Assembly (NCBI GenBank): GCA_035632215.1
Contig: DASQHF010000103.1
Coordinates: forward strand, 1 to 23,662
Direction of reading: 5' to 3'
DNA length: 23,662 nt
Origin: CAIYRG01 sp035632215
GTDB taxonomy: Bacteria; Pseudomonadota; Alphaproteobacteria; Micropepsales; Micropepsaceae
This document shows, piece by piece, positions 7,039 through 14,498 of this stretch. The translations under genes and the position numbers were made by a program. The notes under the pieces are model-generated. The model had not been told where the DNA came from. It made no database searches and was given only the letters and a program-made list of their open reading frames with translations. Positions within the stretch are counted from its first letter, which is position 1, and each line of letters begins with the position of its first letter.

Positions 7039-8125
7039 CGGCGTTGCCGTACTCTTCCTTCAAGAGGCCAAGGCGCGCGAACACTTCGCGGTCGGAGAAG
7101 ACGAACAGACGCGCGGTCTTCGCGCTTGCCCGATGTACGGTCCAGTTCCCGGTCGGGATCGTGAACACGTCTTTGGGTTCCCAGGCGAGAGTCTCTGCGC
7201 CGATTGTCGATGAGCCCTCGCCCTCGACCACGGCGCAGATCGTGTTCGCTGTCGTGCGGAAGGGAAGCGTGGTCACGCCCGAATCCAGCTGGACGAGCTG
7301 GTGGTCCATCAACATTATCGCGGGTCCGCCGGTTGCCGGATTCACGTAGCGCGCGCGGCGCGTCCCGTCCTTTCCCTTGGGCGCCGCGGCAGCGACGACC
7401 GCAGCGGATTCATAGGAATAACGGAACACCGGCGAGTAGGGCGTTGCGCCTCCCATTTCGGGAAGGATGTTGGCGGTTTCGAAAGCCGCGTCGGGAAGGG
7501 AAGGCACGAGCTCGCGCGGCGGGCCGGGCTCGAACGCCGCCGTGCCGAGATAGCGGTGCAGCGGACTGTTGAGACCGTCGAGCCAGATCACCGGTCGGCT
7601 CCCATGATGGACATGCTCGTGCCAGCTCCAGCCCGGCGTGAGAACGAGATCGTTCTCCTGCATCGGGCAAGTCTTCCCATCGACGATCGTCGTGGCGCCC
7701 TCGCCCTCGAGCACAAAGCGGATCGCATCCATGGAATGGCGATGCGGGCGCGCCGACTCGCCCGGAAGCAGAATTTTAAGGCCTGCGTTCAAGCCTCGGG
7801 TCGTGGTTGCACGGCGCCCGGCGCTCAGTTCGGGATCGCTCAACAAGAGCACGCGACGCTCGACATCCTTGGGCGAGACGAGCGTGATCGCACGATCGAT
7901 CAGCGGGCGCATCTTATTCCAGCGCCAATGGAGCGCCTTGGGCGAAGCGGCCTGCTCCTTGAACGCGACCGCGCTCTCCCAAAGGGGTGAAACCTGCGCT
8001 TCAGCCCATGCTCGCTTCGCAGCTTCGTAATCCTGGTTTGACTCCGTCAATGGTCCAGCCATCTCGAGCGGATTTCCGCGGCGCATCATGGGGATCGCGT
8101 AAGGCCGGAGCAAGCAGGAGGACAT
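7034..8125 (-). CDS. Gentisate 1,2-dioxygenase-like bicupin
   Basis: This protein of up to 363 residues has two cupin domains as in gentisate or salicylate 1,2-dioxygenases, which open aromatic rings using Fe(II). The first cupin (about 115-190) keeps the metal ligands His128 and His130 ('PHRHSMDAIRFVLEG') and a 'WSWHEH' segment supplying the third histidine (His169 or nearby), followed by 'IWLDGLN'. The second cupin (about 275-345) has 'AVVEGEGSSTIG' and 'FTIPTGNWTVHR' and looks structural. There is no signal peptide. The start is uncertain: ATGs at 8125, 8086-8089 and 8062 all lack a strong ribosome site, and 8062 gives the N-terminal length usual for the family. No other aromatic-degradation gene is nearby, so the exact substrate is open. 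Confidence 0.82.
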   Translation of the reverse strand: MSSCLLRPYAIPMMRRGNPLEMAGPLTESNQDYEAAKRAWAEAQVSPLWESAVAFKEQAASPKALHWRWNKMRPLIDRAITLVSPKDVERRVLLLSDPELSAGRRATTTRGLNAGLKILLPGESARPHRHSMDAIRFVLEGEGATTIVDGKTCPMQENDLVLTPGWSWHEHVHHGSRPVIWLDGLNSPLHRYLGTAAFEPGPPRELVPSLPDAAFETANILPEMGGATPYSPVFRYSYESAAVVAAAAPKGKDGTRRARYVNPATGGPAIMLMDHQLVQLDSGVTTLPFRTTANTICAVVEGEGSSTIGAETLAWEPKDVFTIPTGNWTVHRASAKTARLFVFSDREVFARLGLLKEEYGNAG

Positions 8126-8287
8126 TCCGGCGTGCTCTCGCCGGTCTCTGCGGGAAAGGCCGATCGGGCGTCGGCGATTTGAGACATCTTTCGGACGGAA
8201 GCCTCCCTCCGCCGTCTTTTAACTTCTGATTAACTCCGGCGGGCGGAAGCTCTGACGCGAGAGGGGCGCTTCCGTGAGGAGGTGCAA

Positions 8288-8584
8288 ATGCGTAGACAAG
8301 TCAACGATTTATCGGTTTACGGCGGTGCCGGCATCGGCACCTGCGCGTGGGATGAAATCCACGAGCTCCGCGTCTCGATCGCGGCCGACTTAAGAGCGCG
8401 CGCCGAGCATTATCGCCGACTTTCGGAGATGCTGTTCGATCCGCGCATCGCGGCGGTCGTGCGCCAATGCGCCTCCGAACTCGAACGCGAGGCGGGCCTG
8501 ATCGAGGATACCGAGCGCCGTTCGTTCCGGCTGCGCTATTCCATGGGAGACAAACCGCGCCGGATGCTCACGACGCTCGAATAA
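8288..8584 (+). CDS. Small helical protein, unknown function
   Basis: The 98-residue product has no signal peptide or membrane segment. The central part (residues about 33-78) reads as two amphipathic helices ('RARAEHYRRLSEML', 'VRQCASELEREAGLIED') around a 'DPRIA' turn, a pattern seen in many short uncharacterised alphaproteobacterial proteins. A near-perfect GAGGAGGT ribosome site at 8276-8283 lies 4 nt before the ATG and excludes the upstream in-frame GTG, which lies inside that site. It is divergent from the cupin and converges on DUF2336 with 9 nt between stops. Confidence 0.7.
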   Translation: MRRQVNDLSVYGGAGIGTCAWDEIHELRVSIAADLRARAEHYRRLSEMLFDPRIAAVVRQCASELEREAGLIEDTERRSFRLRYSMGDKPRRMLTTLE

Positions 8585-8593
8585 CATCGCGTC

Positions 8594-9694
8594 TTAGGCG
8601 CTCAAGGCGGCGCCATCGCCATCGACCTTCGCCCGGACCTTCCAGAATCGGACGACCGCGCGGGCAGCATCCACCGTGATCTTCTGATAGAGCTTCCCGA
8701 ACACCTCCGCGTGGGACATGCGGTGTTCCTCGCCCACGATCATCAACGCGACGGTGACGAAAAGCGCGCGATCGAAATCCACCGCGCGCGAAAGAATCGC
8801 GATCCCGTCCACGTCCTCGCGTTCGACGAGCCGGTTCACGAGGCGGTAGTCGGTACCGGTCAGCGTCGCGAAAGCGAAGATAAATTCGGTCCGCTTGCCC
8901 TCGCGCATCAAGCGCACGAGCAGCGAGGGTTTCAGCTCGCCGCGGCGCCTCATGCCATCGATGCGCCCGCGGCTCACCTCGAAATCCTCGGGCAAAGCGC
9001 CGTACTCCTTCATCATGCGCTTGCGGCCCCGCTCGAAAGCGGCTTCGAGATCCGTAGCGCTTACGTTTCCATAGCGGCTCAGGATCTCCTGCCTGAGCTC
9101 GGCTTTCACTTTCAGATAAAGATCGCTCAACAGATCGAGCGGAATGCTCTTGCGCCGGACAAGCGGCGCTTCGAGCACGCTGTTCTTCTCGGCACGCTCG
9201 GCGACGCGCTCATAGGTGCTCGCCGCGATCCGCGCGTTCTCGTTCTTCAGGAGCGATTCCACGACGTGGTCTTCGCCACGTTCGACAAGCGCATCGGAGA
9301 CTTTCTCGCTGATGTCGCCGCGCCGGGTCACCGCCATCATGTGATCCTGGGACTTTTCGGCGATCAGCGCCAACAGGTCGTTCTCGCTCAAGGCACGCGA
9401 GCTTTCGATCACCGGACGGGCGACGGCTATCTCGTCGAAGGCGAGGTTGCGTGCTGTGCGCCCGAACTGAGAGGGATTCGCTGCGATCTTGCGGGCGAGC
9501 TCGGTGCGCACGCTCGTCTCGAGATCCTGCGCCACGGAGGCCAGGATCTTGTCGAACTCGGCCCAGTTCTCCTGTGTGCGCGCGCTCTCGTCGGCCGTGA
9601 ACGCGTCGGTGACCTCGCGCAAGAGCTCGCGCCGCTTCTCGCCCGAAGGCTCGCGCGCGAGCGCCAGAAGCAGATCGAGCTTGGAGGACGCCAT
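8594..9694 (-). CDS. DUF2336 family protein
   Basis: This 366-residue protein is predicted almost wholly helical and soluble, in the DUF2336 (COG5330) family of alphaproteobacterial proteins with HEAT-like repeats ('LARKIAANP', 'VARPVIESSRALSENDLLALI', 'VSDALVERGEDHVVESLLKN'). The cellular role is unknown; the repeats suggest protein binding. The ATG at 9694 gives a normal family start ('MASSKLDLLLALA'), though the ribosome site is poor; the longer open frame upstream contains unrelated sequence. A sigma54-like motif sits 54-70 nt upstream. Confidence 0.85.
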   Translation of the reverse strand: MASSKLDLLLALAREPSGEKRRELLREVTDAFTADESARTQENWAEFDKILASVAQDLETSVRTELARKIAANPSQFGRTARNLAFDEIAVARPVIESSRALSENDLLALIAEKSQDHMMAVTRRGDISEKVSDALVERGEDHVVESLLKNENARIAASTYERVAERAEKNSVLEAPLVRRKSIPLDLLSDLYLKVKAELRQEILSRYGNVSATDLEAAFERGRKRMMKEYGALPEDFEVSRGRIDGMRRRGELKPSLLVRLMREGKRTEFIFAFATLTGTDYRLVNRLVEREDVDGIAILSRAVDFDRALFVTVALMIVGEEHRMSHAEVFGKLYQKITVDAARAVVRFWKVRAKVDGDGAALSA

Positions 9695-9747
9695 GCCGTT
9701 GCCGCAGTAATCGGTGTGCAAGCGGCGAAATTCCCACACAAATGTTA

Positions 9748-9764
9748 ACAATCCGCGTGCCAAT
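9748..9764 (-). promoter_or_regulatory. Possible sigma54 promoter for DUF2336 gene
   Basis: Read on the minus strand the site is TTGGCACGCGGATTGTT. It matches the -24/-12 consensus TGGCACG-N4-TTGC except that the -12 GC is GT. The spacing (GG, ten bases, GT) is correct, and a start site about 12 nt downstream would leave a leader of about 43 nt. The mismatch affects a key base, so this is tentative. Confidence 0.3.
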
Positions 9765-9888
9765 CTTCCGCGCGAAAAGGAACGGGCCAAAGCGCGTGAA
9801 CGACGTGGTTCTGGGACCGAATCGCGCGTTTGAGGCCGAGAACGGCGGGTCAGGGGGCGCTTGGCCGGAGCGCCAGCGGCTTTGGCCG

Positions 9889-10725
9889 CTAGAAGTCCGG
9901 CTTGTCGGCGCTGGGAATCGGCACCACATCGTAGTCGAAGAACGCGTCGCTGTTCTCGGCGCAGACCTGTTCCAAGATGTTGCGCTGGGGCCCGCGCTTC
10001 CAGCGCTGCACCGCCGACCACGCCATGTTGTACGCGCCGGGATCATCGACGGTCGCAGTCACTTGTAGCGTCTTCCCGCCTTCGATGATCTTGAAGCGTT
10101 CCACGACGTGGATCCGATCGGTATGCGGCGTGCGGTAGTTGTCGACGAAGCTCTTGTCGTTCATCCCGATCGTATCGACGACGAGCTCGTCGCCCTCGAA
10201 ACGACCGACCGATTCTCCATACCAGGAAGGTTTGGGATTCTTCGAATGCGGCACGTTCATGTAAACGTGCCGGACCTGCTGATCGAGCTCCTGGATGAGG
10301 AGGATCTCGTTCTCCGTCTGCACCACCCACATGCCGGCGGCGTGTGCGAAGACTAGCCAGCCCGGAACGCCCGTTGCCCAGCAGCGCTCGCGGGCGATGA
10401 AGGGAACTTTGCCCGCATTCACCGCGTCGTTCGTCTTCTGCATCTGCTCGACGACCCAAGGTTGCAGGATCGGGTTAGACAGATCGGCCAGGCGGTTCGT
10501 CTGCTGCTTGCCCTCGCCGTTCGGCACATAGGGGTGACCGGGCGGCGACACCACCGGGCCGGGTCCGCTTAAGGGCGCAAGGAAATCGTCCTGCTTCGTG
10601 CGGTCCTGGAGCCAATAGGGCGGAAAGTGCCGGACGGTGAATTCGTCGGCGTTCTCCTGCGCGGCCGCCGGCCAGAGCGCCGCGCCAAGGAAAAGAATCC
10701 CGATCCCAAGCGACGTGAATTTCAT
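9889..10725 (-). CDS. Secreted 'SWYG..LVVDT' family protein, copy 2
   Basis: This 278-residue protein has a signal peptide ending AAA and shares the core of the 1719-2615 gene: 'VRHVYMNVPH', 'NPKPSWYGESVG', 'FEGDELVVDTIG', 'HVVERF', 'VDDPGAYNMAWS', 'EQVCAENSD' and a terminal 'KPDF'. It lacks the N-terminal 'PDFSGQW' motif of copy 1. The family is exported and uncharacterised. The start is the second ATG, since GGGGAGGAG lies 8 nt before it and the first ATG overlaps that ribosome site. It is divergent from the antiporter; the DUF2336 gene follows 194 nt downstream on the same strand. Confidence 0.8.
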   Translation of the reverse strand: MKFTSLGIGILFLGAALWPAAAQENADEFTVRHFPPYWLQDRTKQDDFLAPLSGPGPVVSPPGHPYVPNGEGKQQTNRLADLSNPILQPWVVEQMQKTNDAVNAGKVPFIARERCWATGVPGWLVFAHAAGMWVVQTENEILLIQELDQQVRHVYMNVPHSKNPKPSWYGESVGRFEGDELVVDTIGMNDKSFVDNYRTPHTDRIHVVERFKIIEGGKTLQVTATVDDPGAYNMAWSAVQRWKRGPQRNILEQVCAENSDAFFDYDVVPIPSADKPDF

Positions 10726-10783
10726 CCGACTGCTCCTCCCCATCGGCAGCGAGAATTTGCCCTTGGCGGACTATAGCATCGGG

Positions 10784-10801
10784 ATGCGGCTCTTGCCGCA
10801 T
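10784..10801. promoter_or_regulatory. Perfect hairpin in divergent promoter region
   Basis: ATGCGGC-TCTT-GCCGCAT is a perfect 7-bp stem with a 4-nt loop, between the copy 2 gene and the antiporter. A second small dyad, TCATC-AACC-GATGA, follows at 10807-10820. They could be an operator or leader structures of the antiporter mRNA. No function can be assigned. Confidence 0.35.
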
Positions 10802-10816
10802 GCGCGTCATCAACCG

Positions 10817-10852
10817 ATGATGACCGAAGAATCGCAGCCCCGCCGCCCATGA
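10817..10852 (+). CDS. Possible 11-codon leader ORF
   Basis: ATGATGACC... encodes M-M-T-E-E-S-Q-P-R-R-P and ends in a TGA that overlaps the antiporter ATG as ATGA. The antiporter lacks a ribosome site of its own, so reading through this mini-ORF could deliver ribosomes to it. The mini-ORF also lacks an obvious ribosome site, and such short frames arise by chance, so this is speculative. Confidence 0.25.
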   Translation: MMTEESQPRRP

Positions 10853-12096
10853 CTCCCTTCGAGCTTGTTGCCGTTCTGATGGCCCTTGTCGCCCTGGCCG
10901 GCTGGCTGAATGTGAATCTCTTACGGCTCCCGCACGGCGTGGCGATGCTGATTGCGGGCATTGCGGGGGCGATTATCCTGTTCGTCGTCGAGATCGCTTT
11001 CCCGTCCTTTACCGCCATCAGCGAGATCACGGGGATCATCAACGGCATCGATTTCACCTCGACGGTGACGGGCTACATGCTCGCCTTTCTCCTCTTCGCC
11101 GGCGCGATGCAGGTGGATTTGAAGGAGATGCGGCGGCGATGGCTCTCGGTCTCGGCGCTCGCAACGCTCGGCGTTGCCGGCTCCGTCGTCATCGTCGGCT
11201 TCGGCCTCTGGGCGGTCGCCGCGCGTTTGGGTTTGCCGCTGCCCTTGTCCTGGGCGCTCGTCTTCGGTGCCCTCATCAGCCCGACGGATCCCGTCGCGGT
11301 GCTCGCCACCGTGCATCACGTGAGATTGTCGAAGACGCTTCAGGTCGTGCTGGAAGGCGAGGCCCTCTTCAACGATGGCGTCGGCATCGTCGCTTTCACG
11401 GCGCTCATCGCGGTTGCCACGGGCTCGAGCGCCCTCAGTCCCGCCAACGCGATTTTTGATGTGCTCGTGCAGGCTTTGGGCGGATTGGCGCTCGGCATGG
11501 GTGCGAGCGCGCTTGTCATTCGCGCCATGGGCACGATGGACGAGTTTGCGGTCGAGGTCAGCATGTCGATCGCGCTAGCAATGGGCGTCTATGCGGGGGC
11601 GCAAGCGTTGGGTTTGAGCGGCGCGATCGCGTCCGTGGGCGCAGGGATGCTGTTCGGCGGCGACCGCGCCAAGGAAGCGATGCGCGGGGTGACGGAGAAT
11701 TATCTCCGCAGCTTCTGGACACTCGTGGACCAGATCTTGAACGCTCTGCTGTTCCTCCTTTTAGGCGTCGAGATGATCGCGGTGCCGTTCGGCGCCGATC
11801 AGGTACCGCTGCTTCTTGCCGCGATCCCGCTCGTGCTCCTGGCCCGGCTTGCCGTCGTGGTGCCCTGGGGCCTCTATTTCCGCGCCCGCGAAAGGGAAAA
11901 GGGCGCGACCGAGATTCTCTGTTGGGGCGGGTTGCACGGAGCGCTTTCACTGGCGCTGGCGCTCTCGATTCCCCAGGGGCCGGAGCGTGCACTCATCCTC
12001 TCCGTGACCTACGCGGTCGTCGCGTTCTCGATCACCGTGCAGGGCTTGACGTTCACTTCGCTGGTACGCCGCTTCCAGCCGCCGCACGCGCACTAA
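10849..12096 (+). CDS. CPA1 family Na+/H+ antiporter
   Basis: This 415-residue inner-membrane protein has about 12 hydrophobic segments and the CPA1 (NhaP/NHE type) signatures: 'FAGAMQVDLKEMRRRW', 'GALISPTDPVAVLATVHH', the ion-site 'EGEALFNDGVGIV' with its Asn-Asp pair, and 'WGGLHGALSLALALS'. It should exchange Na+ or K+ for protons to regulate pH and salt. It ends soon after the last helix, without the long cytosolic tail some relatives carry. No Shine-Dalgarno site precedes the ATG. The stop codon overlaps that of the convergent cytochrome gene by 3 nt. Confidence 0.92.
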   Translation: MTPFELVAVLMALVALAGWLNVNLLRLPHGVAMLIAGIAGAIILFVVEIAFPSFTAISEITGIINGIDFTSTVTGYMLAFLLFAGAMQVDLKEMRRRWLSVSALATLGVAGSVVIVGFGLWAVAARLGLPLPLSWALVFGALISPTDPVAVLATVHHVRLSKTLQVVLEGEALFNDGVGIVAFTALIAVATGSSALSPANAIFDVLVQALGGLALGMGASALVIRAMGTMDEFAVEVSMSIALAMGVYAGAQALGLSGAIASVGAGMLFGGDRAKEAMRGVTENYLRSFWTLVDQILNALLFLLLGVEMIAVPFGADQVPLLLAAIPLVLLARLAVVVPWGLYFRAREREKGATEILCWGGLHGALSLALALSIPQGPERALILSVTYAVVAFSITVQGLTFTSLVRRFQPPHAH

Positions 12097-12980
12097 TTGT
12101 TGATCGAAACGTCCTTTCCAGCGCGCGAAAATACAAACACCGATACCGCCTTCAGTTCCTCCGGTTTGAGCTTGCCGTCGAATGCCGGCATGACTCCGTG
12201 ACGGCCCCGAGTGATCGATTCGAGAATCGACCCGCGGTCGGAGCCATAGAGATAGAGCTGCCGCTGCGTGAGGTTGGTCGAGCCAAGCGTGAAGTCGCCG
12301 GTCGCATCCTCGCCATGGCAATCGAAGCAATTGCCTTTGTTGCCGTCGTGGAAGAGCGCATCGCCTCTTGCTGCCTTTGCGTCATCGGCTTCCTGACCGC
12401 TCAATTTCAACACGTATTCCGTCACGTCCGCGATCTCGTCGGCGGAGAGGCCGACGCGATCGCCGAACTCCTTCTTGTCCGCCTCATTCCGATATTGCGG
12501 ATTGAGTGCCACCATGTCGGCCTCGAGTCCGCGCGCATTCTCGTTCCCCGATCGGATGCCGTAACGCACCGTCCACTCGACATCGGAGGGAAACTTCGTC
12601 CGTCCGCCCGACGCAAGATCATCGCCGGAGAAGCGCCAGTTCGCGTCAGTCAAGTCGGGCGTGTGCTGCGCCGGCACGCCTTTTAAGTCGGCGCCATGAC
12701 ATTCGGCGCAGTTCTTCCCGTAGACGTCCTCGCCGAGCTTCATCTCGGTCGCGTTCAGGCGCATCGATTTCACGATGTCGTTGCTCTCTTTTGCGGCGAG
12801 CTCGGACGGGCGCGCATAGAATTCGCCGAATTCCTCAGTGAAGCCCGGCAGGATCGTCTGGGCTTCGTTGGTGACCGTCTGGCTACACGCCCCGATTGCG
12901 AATCCGCCAATTGCGGTCAATGCGAACCAGAACGCGCGGCGGCGCGATCCAGACGGGACGATAAGACGAGCGAGCTTCAT
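12093..12980 (-). CDS. Dihaem cytochrome c lipoprotein, CcoP/FixP-like
   Basis: This 295-residue product has an N-terminal hydrophobic segment ending in a lipobox-like 'AIGAC' (Cys32), so it is probably lipid-anchored. It has two c-type haem sites: C91-A-E-C-H95 and C218-F-D-C-H222. The layout matches the two cytochrome domains of CcoP/FixP, the third subunit of cbb3 oxidase: 'CAECHGADLKG...PDLTDANW' then 'CFDCHGEDATG...NLTQRQLYLYG...GVMPAF', with Met264 a likely axial ligand. No ccoN, ccoO or other oxidase gene lies nearby, so it is a stand-alone carrier or a partner of an enzyme encoded elsewhere. AGGA lies 6 nt before the chosen ATG; a GTG 15 nt upstream is less likely. Confidence 0.87.
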   Translation of the reverse strand: MKLARLIVPSGSRRRAFWFALTAIGGFAIGACSQTVTNEAQTILPGFTEEFGEFYARPSELAAKESNDIVKSMRLNATEMKLGEDVYGKNCAECHGADLKGVPAQHTPDLTDANWRFSGDDLASGGRTKFPSDVEWTVRYGIRSGNENARGLEADMVALNPQYRNEADKKEFGDRVGLSADEIADVTEYVLKLSGQEADDAKAARGDALFHDGNKGNCFDCHGEDATGDFTLGSTNLTQRQLYLYGSDRGSILESITRGRHGVMPAFDGKLKPEELKAVSVFVFSRAGKDVSINN

Positions 12981-13066
12981 GAGGTTTCCTTTCACTTCGT
13001 GTAAGCAGCCAGCGGGAAATGCTTACGGTCAAGCTCAGTTGACTAACGTGACCTGGGCAAGAGTCG

Positions 13067-13072
13067 TATAAT
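13067..13072 (+). promoter_or_regulatory. -10-like TATAAT upstream of histidine kinase
   Basis: A perfect TATAAT lies 43 nt before the kinase start. The nearest -35-like element, TTGACT at 13039-13044, is 22 nt away, which is longer than the usual 16-18 nt, so this is a weak promoter candidate. Confidence 0.25.
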
Positions 13073-13115
13073 AGCCGCGAAGTCCACCATTTCGGCGGAC
13101 TGTCCGGCGGGTGTC

Positions 13116-14495
13116 GTGGGGACGCTGACAGCAGGTCTTTCGCGACCGGAAATCCGGCCGCGCTCTTTGGGTGCATTCGCCCTCGCAGTTTGTTGCGTGC
13201 TCGGCGCCATTGGCTTGCGCTATGTCATCAACGGCCTCTTGGGACCAGGGCACGCCATAACGGCGCCCTTCTACCCGGCGGTTTTGTTCGCGACCTTGTT
13301 CGGCGGCTTGGAGGCCGGCGCCTTCGCGGCCTTCGCCAGTCTCGCGTACATTTGGTGGGCGATCATCCTGCCTGAAGAGTCGGGCACGGGCCTGATCAAT
13401 ATTGCCGTCTACACACTCTTCCTCGCAACGATCGTCCTCGCCAGCAACCACTATCGCAGTCTCAAGCTCCGCGCCGACACGCTCGCGATAGAAGCCGATG
13501 CGCTGGCCCGCAAGGCCCGCGACAGCGAGGCACGGCGTTCCGCCATCCTCGACCAGTTGCCTGTCGCCGTCGGCTTGATCGATCGCGACGGCCTCTGGAT
13601 CGTCAACAATGGCAAGATGCGCAGCTTCGCACCCGAGGTGGTCCCTTCGAGGGATCCGCAACGAATGCAGCGCTGGCGGACCTTCGACGCCGAAGGAAAA
13701 CCCGTCGCCCCCTCGCAGTGGCCGAGCTCGCGCGCGCTTCGCGGCGAGACGGTCGTCCCGGGCACGGAGTTCATCTTCACCGGTGATGACGGAACGGAGG
13801 TGTGGATGCGTGTCGCCGCTGCCCCATTCACCGACACTGCCGGCGTGACCGAAGGCGCTGTTGTGGTCGTCGAGGACATCGACCAGCTGAAGCGGGCCGA
13901 AGAGCAGGTCATGCTGATCGCGCACGAGCTCGAGCACCGCACCAAAAACATCCTGGCCAAGGTGACCGCCATCATCCGGCTTACGCGCGCCGATTCGATC
14001 TCGGATTATGTGCAGACGATTCAAAGCCGGGTCGACGCGCTCGCCCGCACGCATACGCTGTTGTCCAACAAGCGCTGGCAGGGCGCGGAGGTGAAAGGGC
14101 TGATCGACGACGAGATCGGCGCTTGTGCCACCGGCCGCGAGGAGCGCATCCACGTATCCGGACCGCGTTTCCTGCTGAGCGCCACGGGGGCGGAATCCTT
14201 CGGCATGGTCATGCACGAGCTCACCACCAACGCGGTGAAATACGGAGCGCTCTCGCGGCCCGAGGGGCGCCTGACCGTGGAATGGTCTCAGCCCGAGAAG
14301 GAGGAGCTCGTCGTGGACTGGGTCGAGAGCGGCATCCCGCTCGATCCCGCACCTACCCACTCCGGCTTCGGCACGCGGTTGATCAATCTCATCGTCGAGC
14401 GTCAGCTTGCGGGCAAAGTCGATTTCGATTGGCAGAATGACGGCCTGCATTGCCGGATTGCGGTGCCGGCCGATCCGCTGCGCCCGCGGGCATAG
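13116..14495 (+). CDS. Membrane HWE-type sensor histidine kinase
   Basis: The 459-residue protein has an N-terminal multi-helix membrane domain of the DUF4118 kind (about residues 18-112), a short linker helix, a PAS domain (about 139-262), then an HWE/HisKA_2 kinase core. The H box is 'HELEHRTKNILAKV', with His274 in the HR pair as likely phosphate acceptor; the N box is 'HELTTNAVKYGAL' (from residue 367); then 'DWVESG' and the G box 'GFGTRLI'. Kinases of this type in alphaproteobacteria often feed the general stress response or light/redox signalling. No response regulator is adjacent, so the output is unknown. The start is a GTG with a weak GGCGGG ribosome site. Its stop is 3 nt from that of the convergent cyclase gene. 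Confidence 0.88.
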   Translation: MGTLTAGLSRPEIRPRSLGAFALAVCCVLGAIGLRYVINGLLGPGHAITAPFYPAVLFATLFGGLEAGAFAAFASLAYIWWAIILPEESGTGLINIAVYTLFLATIVLASNHYRSLKLRADTLAIEADALARKARDSEARRSAILDQLPVAVGLIDRDGLWIVNNGKMRSFAPEVVPSRDPQRMQRWRTFDAEGKPVAPSQWPSSRALRGETVVPGTEFIFTGDDGTEVWMRVAAAPFTDTAGVTEGAVVVVEDIDQLKRAEEQVMLIAHELEHRTKNILAKVTAIIRLTRADSISDYVQTIQSRVDALARTHTLLSNKRWQGAEVKGLIDDEIGACATGREERIHVSGPRFLLSATGAESFGMVMHELTTNAVKYGALSRPEGRLTVEWSQPEKEELVVDWVESGIPLDPAPTHSGFGTRLINLIVERQLAGKVDFDWQNDGLHCRIAVPADPLRPRA

Positions 14496-14498
14496 GTC

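Noticed and set aside
8244..8274. CGGAAGC...GCTTCCG inverted repeat with some likeness to an EcfG (GGAAC-N17-CGTT) promoter
   Set aside because: Neither half matches the consensus, and the implied start site would fall inside the ribosome site of the 8288 gene.
8711..9748. 345-codon plus-strand frame opposite DUF2336
   Set aside because: His/Arg/Leu-rich antisense product; the minus-strand DUF2336 family match is clear.
13035..14450. 471-codon minus-strand frame opposite the histidine kinase
   Set aside because: The plus strand encodes all kinase boxes; the antisense product has no recognisable motif.
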